From Lachnospiraceae bacterium (GTDB taxonomy: Bacteria > Bacillota > Clostridia > Lachnospirales > Lachnospiraceae): a DNA stretch of 64,000 bases. The notes beneath the pieces were generated by a model, which searched no databases, had not been told where the DNA came from, and saw only the letters and a list, made by a program, of their open reading frames with translations. Made by a program: the position numbers and the translations under genes. Below, in pieces: positions 1 through 8,113 of the stretch (positions are counted from its first letter, which is position 1; each line of letters begins with the position of its first letter). The stretch spans positions 98,847-162,846 of the forward strand of contig CABJBM010000015.1 of the NCBI GenBank assembly GCA_902363835.1. Reading direction: 5' to 3'.

Positions 1-378
1 AAGGACTCCTTTCTTGATGACTTTTGGGTGGAAAGCGGAGTGAATGGAATTTTTGATTATGTTTTTCATTTGGAATCCGCTCTCAGCCTGGAATATGATT
101 TAGACATGGAAGATGGGGCCCTGGGGTTTGAGAAAAACGGCTATCAGCATATTCTTGAAACAAAAAGAGTTAAAACAAAAGAAAACCATGTTGTTCTCCA
201 TGCCAGGGTGGAAGATGTAGTGTGGAGCATATGGATAGATCTGACTGGAAATCACGAATTATACCTGTTAAAGACATTGGATAATCCGGTCAATCAAACA
301 AGGAATACGATTTTACTTAGAAACGCAGGAACCTCTCCTCATTATCATTTAAAAATAATGCTGGAGTCAAAACAATAA
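1..378 (+). CDS. Heparinase II/III-like protein, C-terminal fragment (5' end outside window)
   Basis: The reading frame is open from base 1 and ends with TAA at 376-378, so only the last 125 codons are visible. The fragment is rich in beta-strand-like stretches and resembles the C-terminal beta-sandwich of heparinase II/III-type polysaccharide lyases. A GTG at 28 could be mistaken for a start, but the frame is open before it and no ribosome-binding site precedes it, so this is the tail of a longer gene. It lies 26 bases before an SDR reductase and close to a KdgF-like cupin, both expected in uronate catabolism. The family call is moderate because the catalytic part is not in view. Confidence 0.55.
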   Translation, partial: KDSFLDDFWVESGVNGIFDYVFHLESALSLEYDLDMEDGALGFEKNGYQHILETKRVKTKENHVVLHARVEDVVWSIWIDLTGNHELYLLKTLDNPVNQTRNTILLRNAGTSPHYHLKIMLESKQ

Positions 379-404
379 AGAAAGCTGAGAAAAGGAGATT
401 AAAA

Positions 405-1139
405 ATGAGAGCAGTGATCACAGGAGGAACAAGTGGAATTGGCTTAAGTGCTGCAATAGAGCTGGGGAAGGCTGGTTATGATATTATTATTACCGGAATT
501 AATCATGAGGACGCAAAAGCCGCGTTGGAAACCCTGAAAAGCCACGGGATAAACAGCGAATTCATTTATGCAGATTCCATGAAAGAAGAAGACGTCAATC
601 TTTGTTTTGAAAAAATTTCCCAGACATATGATTCCCTGGATGTGTTGGTAAACAACGTGGGAGGTCTTGGGGGAAGACAGCGCTTTGAAGAGATGGAGAC
701 TTCTTTTATGCGAAGAGTAATGGCTCTTAACTTTGACAGCGCATTTTTTGCAAGCCGTGCAGCCATCCCCCTGTTAAAAAAGGGCAATCATCCTTCAATT
801 ATTAATTACAGCACCATTGCAGTTACCTCCGGCGGAGGCCCGGGCGCAGGAGTTTATGCGGCAAGTAAGGCAGCCATTGAAGGACTGACACGGGCGCTGG
901 CAAAAGATCTTGCGGAATATGGAATCCGGGTAAATGCCGTATCACCAGGCACCATTGACACGGCATTCCATTCCGCTACAAAGCGTGAGATCCTGGAGTC
1001 CTGGAAGGAAGGGATTCTTATGAAACGCCTTGGAGAGCCATCAGAGGTGGCGTCAGTGATCGGATTCCTGGTTTCTGAAAAAGCTTCCTTTATTACCGGA
1101 GAGATCATTCAGATTAATGGCGGCCAGGTATTCATCTGA
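405..1139 (+). CDS. SDR-family NAD(P)-dependent oxidoreductase (KduD/FabG-like)
   Basis: A 244-residue classical short-chain dehydrogenase. The cofactor motif GGTSGIG lies at residues 7-13, NNVGG at 83-87, and the catalytic Ser/Tyr/Lys at S136, Y151 and K155 (YAASK). The C-terminal INGG motif is also present. AAAGGAG lies just before the ATG. Its place between a heparinase-like lyase and a KdgF-like cupin suggests a ketouronate reductase such as KduD (2-dehydro-3-deoxy-gluconate 5-dehydrogenase). Sequence alone cannot separate this from other FabG-like reductases, so the substrate is inferred from neighbours. Confidence 0.85.
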   Translation: MRAVITGGTSGIGLSAAIELGKAGYDIIITGINHEDAKAALETLKSHGINSEFIYADSMKEEDVNLCFEKISQTYDSLDVLVNNVGGLGGRQRFEEMETSFMRRVMALNFDSAFFASRAAIPLLKKGNHPSIINYSTIAVTSGGGPGAGVYAASKAAIEGLTRALAKDLAEYGIRVNAVSPGTIDTAFHSATKREILESWKEGILMKRLGEPSEVASVIGFLVSEKASFITGEIIQINGGQVFI

Positions 1140-1162
1140 TGACATAGAAAGGGAGTGGTAAT

Positions 1163-1510
1163 ATGGTTTTAAAATATGAAGATATAATTCCTACAAATCC
1201 GGAGCCAGGGATCACCAGGCGCATTCTTGCAAGAGGCGGCAGTCTTATGGGGGTGGAGGCTTCTTTTAAAAAGGGGGCTGTGGGAAGTGTCCATCAGCAT
1301 TCTCATGAGCAGGTCAGCTACATTGTATCCGGCTCCTTCCAGTATGAAGCCGATGGAATAAAATATATGCTGAAAGCCGGTGACAGCTATTATGTGGAAC
1401 CGGATTCGCTGCATGGCGCAACTGCATTGGAAGATTCTGTGATCCTGGATATTTTTACGCCCCAGCGGGAAGACTTTATTGCAGATGTAAAAGAAGATGA
1501 GGAAGTGTAG
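1163..1510 (+). CDS. Cupin protein, KdgF-like (unsaturated uronate linearisation)
   Basis: A 115-residue single-domain cupin, the usual length for KdgF. Motif 1 has the histidine cluster H44, H46 and H48 with Q50, followed by SYIVSG; motif 2 contains H84 (SLHGA). KdgF proteins open the ring of 4,5-unsaturated monouronates released by polysaccharide lyases. The start is preceded by AAAGGGAG, 23 bases after the SDR gene, so the three genes probably form one transcript that ends at the hairpin at 1555-1603. The substrate is inferred from family and neighbours. Confidence 0.75.
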   Translation: MVLKYEDIIPTNPEPGITRRILARGGSLMGVEASFKKGAVGSVHQHSHEQVSYIVSGSFQYEADGIKYMLKAGDSYYVEPDSLHGATALEDSVILDIFTPQREDFIADVKEDEEV

Positions 1511-1554
1511 CAGGCATTACAAGGAAGGGAAAGTTTCAGTTATAAAATTTCATA

Positions 1555-1603
1555 CAGGAATGATAGGCTGCCAAAATGCTAAATTGGCAGCCTGCCATTC
1601 TTG
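1555..1603 (+). terminator. Strong hairpin after the uronate genes, possible terminator
   Basis: The arms AGGCTGCCAA (1565-1574) and TTGGCAGCCT (1584-1593) pair perfectly over a 9-nt loop. Outer arms CAGGAATG and CATTCTTG extend the stem. No T-run follows directly, so it may be a weak terminator or a 3'-end stabilising hairpin. Confidence 0.55.
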
Positions 1604-1793
1604 TACCGGTGAATTCCCTCTTTCATTTTGGTTATAAAACATAATTTGAGTCTTGATCTTAAAAGTCTTTTTCTGCAAAACTATTATCTTCAAAATTCAT
1701 TGTAAATCAGGATCACTTGTAAAATTTCGTCATCTTCCTTATGATAGTAGACAGGATACTATTAATTTAATTTGGAAAGAGAAAAGAACTATT

Positions 1794-2582
1794 ATGTTTA
1801 CAAAACAAAATCTGAAGCAATCTTTGAAAGAAATGGGAATTATGCCCCATGAAACTTTGCTCCTGCACTCATCCATGAAGGCAATTGGAGAGGTTGAAGG
1901 TGGAGCGGATACAGTACTTGATGCTTTTATGGAATATATGTCTGACGGCCTGCTTATACTGCCCACTCATACATGGGCCGTCATGTCAGAATACCACAAT
2001 GTATATGATCCACGAATAGAACCGGCTTGTGTAGGAATTTTACCCAATCTTTTTATGAAACGGAAAGGAGTACTTCGTTCCCTTCATCCAACCCATAGTG
2101 TGGCTGTGTACGGAAAGGATAGTAAAGAATTTATTGAGGGAGAGGAAAATCGAACGACGCCCTGCCCGCCAGGTGGCTGCTATGACCGTTTAAAAGAAAG
2201 AAATGGTAAAATCCTGCTTCTTGGGGTTGGGCATGAGCGAAATACTTTTATCCACTGCGTGGAAGAACATTTAAATGTACCGGAGCGTCTGACCAAGGAA
2301 CCCACTTATTTTAAGATCGTCATGCCAGGCAATCAGATTAAGCCCTCCTTCATGCACTGTCATGACAATCCTGTTACGGATCATATTTCAGAGAATTACA
2401 CAAAACTGGAACAGGCTTTCTATGACAGAAATGCAGCGGTTAAGGCATCCTTTGGCGATGCCGCCTGCATTCTGTGTGATGCTAAGGGAATATATGAAGT
2501 GACAAAGGATGTGTTGTCCCACCAGATTAATTGTATTATAGAATTGGAAACAATTCCTAAGGAGTGGTGGATGAAAGAATAA
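1794..2582 (+). CDS. AAC(3)-family N-acetyltransferase-like protein (YokD-like)
   Basis: A 262-residue protein of the aminoglycoside 3-N-acetyltransferase fold. Recognisable parts are LLLHSSMKAIGEVEGGADTV near the N-terminus, LPTHTWAV, the RSLHPTHSVAVYG segment and LLGVGHERNTFIH. The frame is open 47 codons further upstream, but that extension has no ribosome-binding site and unlikely composition; the ATG at 1794 follows GGAAAGAG and begins the conserved region. Many chromosomal members in Firmicutes are not resistance enzymes, so activity on aminoglycosides cannot be assumed. It stands alone after the hairpin at 1555-1603. Confidence 0.8.
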   Translation: MFTKQNLKQSLKEMGIMPHETLLLHSSMKAIGEVEGGADTVLDAFMEYMSDGLLILPTHTWAVMSEYHNVYDPRIEPACVGILPNLFMKRKGVLRSLHPTHSVAVYGKDSKEFIEGEENRTTPCPPGGCYDRLKERNGKILLLGVGHERNTFIHCVEEHLNVPERLTKEPTYFKIVMPGNQIKPSFMHCHDNPVTDHISENYTKLEQAFYDRNAAVKASFGDAACILCDAKGIYEVTKDVLSHQINCIIELETIPKEWWMKE

Positions 2583-2735
2583 GTTGAATTTTTTTATGCA
2601 GCAGGATTGTCTTAAACTTTCTAAAATGCAAATCTGTTGATAACATTCCATTGTTGCTGCAGACAGGATAATTGGATTTACAGAACAGAATTCTGGTTCT
2701 CTTGTTCAAGCCCGCGTTGGAAGGGCAAATCTCTG

Positions 2736-3033
2736 CTATATTTCCTGAATAAAACGAATATCCTTGCTCTCGCTGAGCTGTTGCATGATTTCCTGATGGT
2801 TTATTTTGGGCACTTGAATAACCGTGTTTGCCTCCGCCGGCCTTCTGCCATCTGCCCTGGCCCAAAGCCCCGCTGCCGTTGGCAGGCCGCGTACATGGTT
2901 CCGCCGGTCGATTGCGTTTTCTCTGTTTCATACCGATCACCCCGCCGCACCCGGCGGAAAGGAGTAATCGAAACAGGAGTGTCAGCAGCCAGTTTGGTTC
3001 AAATGATGAAAGTAACCGTGTTACAAAGTTCAT
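2736..3033 (-). pseudogene. Decayed MgtC/SapB-family membrane protein
   Basis: The minus-strand start codon (3033) overlaps the stop of the isomerase gene in an ATGA arrangement, so this was the last gene of the operon. The first ~45 codons look like an MgtC N-terminus (a hydrophobic helix, then GCGGVIGMKQRKRNRPA). After a +1 shift near 2903 the other frame reads HVRGLPTAAGLWA, like the conserved MgtC (R/L)RGLTTAAGLWA motif, and then runs to a plausible C-terminus (VIQVPK...IRFIQEI, stop at 2738-2736). The total is far shorter than an intact ~220-residue MgtC, so a frameshift plus internal deletions are inferred. The opposite-strand frame is not supported. Confidence 0.6.
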
Positions 3034-3920
3034 AGCGAATTCCTTCTCAGCCCATTGATTTGTGCGATCATATGGTTACCTGTCTCCACACTCAGCCTCA
3101 TGGACGAAGGTACCAGCGGCGCAGGAATACCAGGCAGGTAGTGCTGTATCTCAAAAGTAAAAGGATTATTATACTCTATATCCGCCAGCGCCTGTAAAAT
3201 TTCCGTCCAGGAGATTCTCCCCATGTAGGGCAGGATATGCACATGCGTTGGTCCGGCTTCATCGGAAATGTGCAGGCATTTTAACCGGTCACCCAGCATT
3301 CGGATGGCCCTGGCTTGATCCAGGCCTTCAATGCTTCCATGCTCTGTATCCCAACATGCCCCCACATTGGGCCGGTCCACCGCATCCACCAGATCCATCA
3401 GCTCCCGGACATCAATGGCATACCGCCTCACTCCCTCCACAGTCTTCCCCCACATGTTTTCTATGGCAATCCCAACACAAAACTGTTTTGCATAGTCAGC
3501 CAGTTCCTGAAAAAACCGCACATTCATTTCATGGGTATCTTGGGCCGCTTTTCCTTGTTTTATATGGGTAGAGGGATGTACTACGATCCAGGGCGCCCCC
3601 AGCAGGGCAGCTCCCTCTATGCTGCGCCGCATCATTTGATCCAAGGGCAAAGCATCGGCAGACGGATTACAAAAGTCATACAGCGTTGCATGGGCCTGCA
3701 CAAAACGTACCTGTAAATTGTCCGCCAATTCCTTGTACTGTAAGATCCCTTGTTTCCAGTTCTTTCCTAACAGGCGGTCCGGCTGTTTGGCCAGTTCTAC
3801 AAAACCAAAATCAAGTGCTTTGTAACCGGCAGCGGCACATGTGCGGATGCTGTGCTCTATCGGAATATCCGGCGCGTCCCATTGTTCGCAATAAATATTT
3901 GTAGAAGCCGCAAGAATCAT
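3030..3920 (-). CDS. Sugar phosphate isomerase/epimerase-like TIM-barrel protein
   Basis: A 296-residue AP-endonuclease-2/xylose-isomerase-like TIM barrel. Typical elements are the start MILAASTNIY, IAIENMWG in the middle with a metal-binding Glu, GACWDTEHG and CLHISDEAGPTHVHILP with likely metal ligands. I chose ATG 3920, which follows AAAAAGGGG inside the end of the HAD gene and lies one base from its stop; a start at 3965 would extend further into that gene. It is the penultimate gene of the operon beginning at 9082. Substrate unknown; with a nucleoside hydrolase and sugar ABC genes nearby, a pentose or rare-sugar intermediate is plausible. Confidence 0.75.
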   Translation of the reverse strand: MILAASTNIYCEQWDAPDIPIEHSIRTCAAAGYKALDFGFVELAKQPDRLLGKNWKQGILQYKELADNLQVRFVQAHATLYDFCNPSADALPLDQMMRRSIEGAALLGAPWIVVHPSTHIKQGKAAQDTHEMNVRFFQELADYAKQFCVGIAIENMWGKTVEGVRRYAIDVRELMDLVDAVDRPNVGACWDTEHGSIEGLDQARAIRMLGDRLKCLHISDEAGPTHVHILPYMGRISWTEILQALADIEYNNPFTFEIQHYLPGIPAPLVPSSMRLSVETGNHMIAQINGLRRNSL

Positions 3921-3921
3921 A

Positions 3922-4749
3922 TCAATCACCCCTTTTTCCCATGTAATGTTCATCACGCAGTGCAATTACACGAATCGCTTCAACGGCACCCTCTGTAAAA
4001 GGCAGGGTGCAAAGATAATCGGCAAACCTTTTGGTAGAGGGTACGGCATTGTTAACCGCAGCTCCAACCCCGGCCATTGCCAGCATTTCGTTATCATTCT
4101 CGTTATCACCGATTGCCAGCACTTCGTTTTCCCTTATCTCCAGCAGTTTACATAAATCCTGTAATGCAACGGCTTTGTTTACGTCTTTTGCCACAATCTC
4201 ACAACCTTTGTCACCATATACGGTGATAGAGTAAAAGTCTCTTATTTTATCCAGAAAACCTTTGAGCGAATCAAATTTTGCACTCCCTGGTTCGGTTATG
4301 ATATTTAATTTGTCAGCCATTTCAACCGCCCAATTAATTGTGCGAATCTCCCTGATGGGCATAGTACGCCCTGCTTCCTTTCTCTTGCGGGTCCACTGGG
4401 TTTCTGAAAAGCTATATTCCGTATCCCGCTGAAACATCAGTACCGTAAAACCATTTGGAACTGCGGCGCGTACCAGATTCTCTAAGTTTGCCAAAGGAAA
4501 AGAGCGGCGGTATAAGACTTTTTCTCCGTCACACAGCACAGCACCATTACAGGTGATGATGGGCGCTGTAATCATAAGCTGCCGTGCAAAGCGTTCAACC
4601 GCATAATAGGGGCGCCCGGTGATAAAGGTAAACCGGATCTTACATTTGGCAAGTTCTGCAACGGTTTGTACCGCCTCCTCAGAAATAGAGGCATCAGGAC
4701 CGAGAAGCGTCCCGTCCAAGTCGGTAACGACAAGCCGGATATTCTGCAT
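3922..4749 (-). CDS. Cof-type HAD-superfamily phosphatase
   Basis: A 275-residue HAD hydrolase of the Cof/type IIB class. Motif I is VVTDLDGTLLG (nucleophile and acid/base aspartates), motif II is TFITGRP, and motif IV is AIGDNENDNEML. A long cap lies between motifs II and III, as in YbiV/Cof proteins that dephosphorylate sugar phosphates or phosphorylated cofactors. The gene sits between the ABC binding-protein gene and the isomerase and almost touches the latter, so the two are probably translated together. Substrate not predictable. Confidence 0.85.
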   Translation of the reverse strand: MQNIRLVVTDLDGTLLGPDASISEEAVQTVAELAKCKIRFTFITGRPYYAVERFARQLMITAPIITCNGAVLCDGEKVLYRRSFPLANLENLVRAAVPNGFTVLMFQRDTEYSFSETQWTRKRKEAGRTMPIREIRTINWAVEMADKLNIITEPGSAKFDSLKGFLDKIRDFYSITVYGDKGCEIVAKDVNKAVALQDLCKLLEIRENEVLAIGDNENDNEMLAMAGVGAAVNNAVPSTKRFADYLCTLPFTEGAVEAIRVIALRDEHYMGKRGD

Positions 4750-4769
4750 ATTTTTTTCTCCTTATGAAA

Positions 4770-4812
4770 ATTCCGATGGGGTGGTATGGGAAATATACCG
4801 TCTCATCGGAAT
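4770..4812 (-). terminator. Intercistronic hairpin between binding-protein and HAD genes
   Basis: ATTCCGATG (4770-4778) pairs with CATCGGAAT (4804-4812), and GGTAT/ATACC pairs inside. It lies between two genes of one operon and has no strong U-run. It is more likely a stabilising or partly attenuating hairpin that raises binding-protein mRNA than a full terminator. Confidence 0.5.
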
Positions 4813-4830
4813 GATTTTTACCCGTTGGCA

Positions 4831-6237
4831 TTAGTTGGCTGCGTGGTATTCATCCAAAAGGGCGTTGCAGTCGATGGTGATTTTTTCTACTGTATCGTCC
4901 ACCGACCGTTTGCCCTCACAGAACTCCAACATGGTATCTGTGATCACCTTCTGCACGTCGTTGTACACCAGATCCAGTGGTTCCTGTGCATTGGGGCTGG
5001 CTGCAAGCATTTCGTCCAGGGCCACTTTGTACTGGGGATTTTCCTCGTAGTATTTCACCATTTCCGGCAGCTCATAGGCAGCTTTATTAACGGGAATATA
5101 TCCGGAGGCCTGGGAGAATTTCATCTGGTTCTCCGGCTGCAAGCAATACTGTACCACATCCCATGCGGCGTCAACACGGGCTTTGTCTCCCAGATTGAAC
5201 AAATTCAGGCAGCTTCCACCAATAGCTGCGCCGCCGTTGTCACCTGCATTTACTTTGGGCAGAAACGCGGTCTGGAAGTCAAAGGTATCTCCCACCAGAT
5301 CCTTAATGGTTCCTAAACGGGAAGAAGACATAATCAGCATAGCGGACAGACCCTGAGCAAATTCTTCGTTCATGTTGTCTTCCACATATTTATAACCGCT
5401 GGTCTCTATCACCTTTTGCCACTTTTCAAGGAAGTTTTTCATAGTCCCGTCTTCACCGGCTGTAATTTTTGTCATGGGCGCGGTCCGACCGCCTTCGTTG
5501 TCACCAAAAAAGCTGTCCGGGCTCTGGCTTACCACAAACTGTACCATCTGGTAACGGCGGATCTGGACGTTCAGACCATAACGGCTCACATTACCTGCAT
5601 CATCCTTTAGGGTCAGCGCTTTTGTGTATTCGGCCAACTCATCCAATGTTTTGGGCGGGCCGTTAAAGCCGGCTTCTTTCAATGCATCTGCGTTATAGTA
5701 CAAAAGCGGAATGGAGTTGGCAAAGGGGATGGCAACCATTTTTCCCTCATAGCTGCACATGCGCTGCATTGCTTCGGGGAAGGTGGAGGCTGACACCTCG
5801 GATCCCGGATCGTTTAAGTATTCGCTGATGTCCACATTCCAATCCAGTTCCATCATGGAAGGAATGACAGAGGTCAGATTGACATTGATATCCGGCGCGT
5901 TGGCGGTGTCCTTTGTCTGATAAGCCAGCAGTACCTTGTCAGTACCTTCATATCCCTGATATACCAGGGATACCTTAATCCCCTTCTCAGCACCCCGCGT
6001 TTCATTATAGGTATCAATAATAGACTGCAGTGCTTCTCCCGTTGCTCCGCCAAAAGAATGCCAGAACACAACTTCAATTGGTTTTTCCGTAGCGTTTGGT
6101 TTGGAATCGGAAGTTGAGTCGGCCCCGGATGAGCTGGGGGCGGATGAGTTTTTCGAGGTACTGCCGCACGCAGCCAGACCAGAACAAAGTGCAAGTGCCA
6201 TGAGTACCGCGAAAGGTCTTTTCCACGCTTTTTTCAT
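4831..6237 (-). CDS. ABC sugar-type solute-binding lipoprotein (family 1)
   Basis: A 468-residue extracellular solute-binding protein. It has a lipoprotein signal with lipobox LAAC (Cys24), then a Ser/Thr-rich linker. VVFWHSFGGATGEALQSII is typical of UgpB/MalE-type proteins; PFANSIPLLYYNADALKEAG and AAWDVVQYCLQPENQMKFSQASGYIPV are conserved family segments. It is encoded after two permeases, and no ATPase gene is in the operon, so the transporter probably shares an MsmX-type ATPase coded elsewhere. A nucleoside hydrolase in the same operon hints that the ligand may be a nucleoside or glycosylated compound, but this is inference. Confidence 0.88.
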   Translation of the reverse strand: MKKAWKRPFAVLMALALCSGLAACGSTSKNSSAPSSSGADSTSDSKPNATEKPIEVVFWHSFGGATGEALQSIIDTYNETRGAEKGIKVSLVYQGYEGTDKVLLAYQTKDTANAPDINVNLTSVIPSMMELDWNVDISEYLNDPGSEVSASTFPEAMQRMCSYEGKMVAIPFANSIPLLYYNADALKEAGFNGPPKTLDELAEYTKALTLKDDAGNVSRYGLNVQIRRYQMVQFVVSQSPDSFFGDNEGGRTAPMTKITAGEDGTMKNFLEKWQKVIETSGYKYVEDNMNEEFAQGLSAMLIMSSSRLGTIKDLVGDTFDFQTAFLPKVNAGDNGGAAIGGSCLNLFNLGDKARVDAAWDVVQYCLQPENQMKFSQASGYIPVNKAAYELPEMVKYYEENPQYKVALDEMLAASPNAQEPLDLVYNDVQKVITDTMLEFCEGKRSVDDTVEKITIDCNALLDEYHAAN

Positions 6238-6288
6238 TGTATATCCTCCTTTTCATGTTATGATGTATGATAAAACCAGGAACAGGTT

Positions 6289-7155
6289 TTATTCCTTGAC
6301 GGCGCCGGTCATCATTCCGCCGACAATCCGCTTTTGAAACAGAAGGAAAACCAGGATGGACGGAATCAGAATCATCACTGCCGCCGCCATAATCGTCCCG
6401 TATCCATAGGAACTTCCTTCATTGATGTTTAACATGGTAATGGCCACCTGGGCAGTACGCATGTCGTTGATGTTAGTTACAAGCAAAGGCCATAAGTAGG
6501 TATTCCAGGTTCCTACAAATGAAGAGATGAACACGGTGGCAATAACCGGTGTGCTGGAAGGAAGCAGAATCCTGGCATAGAATGTAAAGTTGCCGCATCC
6601 GTCCACCAGCGCCGCCTCCCGCAGGGATTTTGAGTAGGTCAAAAAATGCTGGCGCATGACAAAAATATTCATGGCGGATACGAAAAACACAACCATCATG
6701 CCCACGTAGGTATTAATTAATCTCAGTTGAGCGGTAGTAAAGTAATTTTGCACTACCAGTACATCAGCGGGAATAATCATGCTACCAACCACAAGATAAA
6801 ACAGGATTTTTTTACCCTTATAATCAAAGAAAGCAAAGGAAAACGCGGCCATACTGGCGGTTACAATACGGACGACGCTGGAAACAAAGGCTACGATGAA
6901 CGAGTTAAACATAAACCGGAAGATCTTTGTTTGCTCCAATGCAATCACATAATTGCCCAGGTAAAAAGAATTGGGTAAAAAGTGAAATTGTTTTGTTAAA
7001 ACCTCATCCGGGCGCATGAAGGAAATGCAGACCGCATAGATCAATGGCGTCATCAGCAAAAGGCCCAATGCGAGACAAAACAACTGGTATAAACTACTTT
7101 TTTTCGCCCTTTTCCAATGGATCATTGTTTTTTTATCTTCGCTTTTATTAATCAT
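6289..7155 (-). CDS. ABC sugar permease, MalG/UgpE type
   Basis: A 288-residue carbohydrate-type inner-membrane permease with about six hydrophobic segments. The coupling-loop EAA motif appears as REAALVDGCGNFTFYARILLP, and the C-terminus is typical (QKRIVGGMMTGAVKE). The start overlaps the end of the upstream permease gene by 8 bases, indicating translational coupling. With the 312-residue permease it would form the membrane channel for the binding protein encoded downstream. Confidence 0.9.
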   Translation of the reverse strand: MINKSEDKKTMIHWKRAKKSSLYQLFCLALGLLLMTPLIYAVCISFMRPDEVLTKQFHFLPNSFYLGNYVIALEQTKIFRFMFNSFIVAFVSSVVRIVTASMAAFSFAFFDYKGKKILFYLVVGSMIIPADVLVVQNYFTTAQLRLINTYVGMMVVFFVSAMNIFVMRQHFLTYSKSLREAALVDGCGNFTFYARILLPSSTPVIATVFISSFVGTWNTYLWPLLVTNINDMRTAQVAITMLNINEGSSYGYGTIMAAAVMILIPSILVFLLFQKRIVGGMMTGAVKE

Positions 7156-8086
7156 AGTTCACCTTCTTTTTATCTAAAATCAAACTGAAAACCATCATAA
7201 TAGCAGCTAATATAAAGCCCACCGTTGTCGCCGCGAATGCAGCGTTATAATTTGTTCCGATAATCGCTTTCCCATAAATATAGGACATAATGGTTTCGGT
7301 GGCACCGTTGGGCTGTCCAGTGGCACCGTTATTGGTGGTCAAAATCAACGTAAGGCTTGCGGTGGTCATCGCATAGGCGATGTCCTTTACCAGCAGGAAC
7401 AGCAGGGTAGGAGAAACCAAGGGGATGAGGACTTTGCCCAGCAGCTTTCTCCCCACCGCACCATCTACCTGTGCGCTTTCCAATACTTCATTTGAAAGTC
7501 CCCTCAGAGCGGAAAACAGAAAAATAAAGTTGTATCCGATATTGGACCAGATCTGGACAAGTATCAAGGACAACAGTGCCGTTTTGGGATCTGTCAGCCA
7601 TGATACAGAAATGCCGAACAGTTTATTGATAATTCCCATGGACGGGTTGTAGGCGAGTTGAAAAATCATGGCAATGACAGAGGCAGATACTGCCATGGAT
7701 AGGGCGAATAATGCTTCGTATGCAATAGACAGCTTGTGGTGCCTGCGTGCCAACAGTGCCAGGGCGAATCCAATTACAATGCTGATGGGTACCGTTGTAA
7801 GGACATAGATAAAGGTGTTTCCTATGGCCTGCAGAAACTTTTTATCTGTCAGTACACGCATATAATTGGTGAAACCCGCAAACTCTTTGATCTCGCGGAA
7901 TTTATTCACGGTAAAAAAGCTGAGAATGGCGTTTTGGATGAAGGGGTAATAGGTAAACAAAAAAAGCATGCTAAAAGCTGGTAAAAGATACAGATAAGGT
8001 TCCATGGAACGAAAAGCTTTTTTTCTCAACCGCCTTGCGGGGGATTGCATATTGTTATGGGGCCTTACCAAATGGAGTTGCTTCAT
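7148..8086 (-). CDS. ABC sugar permease, MalF/UgpA type
   Basis: A 312-residue permease. It opens with a basic N-terminus (RRLRKKAFRS), then FLFTYYPFIQNAILSFF, which is typical of UgpA-like subunits. The EAA loop appears as LESAQVDGAVGRKLLGKVLIPLVSP. It is the partner of the 288-residue permease. It follows the nucleoside hydrolase gene by 27 bases in the same orientation. Confidence 0.9.
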   Translation of the reverse strand: MKQLHLVRPHNNMQSPARRLRKKAFRSMEPYLYLLPAFSMLFLFTYYPFIQNAILSFFTVNKFREIKEFAGFTNYMRVLTDKKFLQAIGNTFIYVLTTVPISIVIGFALALLARRHHKLSIAYEALFALSMAVSASVIAMIFQLAYNPSMGIINKLFGISVSWLTDPKTALLSLILVQIWSNIGYNFIFLFSALRGLSNEVLESAQVDGAVGRKLLGKVLIPLVSPTLLFLLVKDIAYAMTTASLTLILTTNNGATGQPNGATETIMSYIYGKAIIGTNYNAAFAATTVGFILAAIMMVFSLILDKKKVNYD

Positions 8087-8113
8087 CGCGGTTCTCCTTT
8101 CACCTTTTCAGGA

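Noticed and set aside
1794-2582. Acquired aminoglycoside resistance gene
   Set aside because: The fold is AAC(3)-like, but there is no mobile element and chromosomal homologues are common without resistance.
2637-3035. Plus-strand gene opposite the MgtC remnant
   Set aside because: No ribosome-binding site, unusual composition and no family likeness; the minus strand carries recognisable MgtC blocks.
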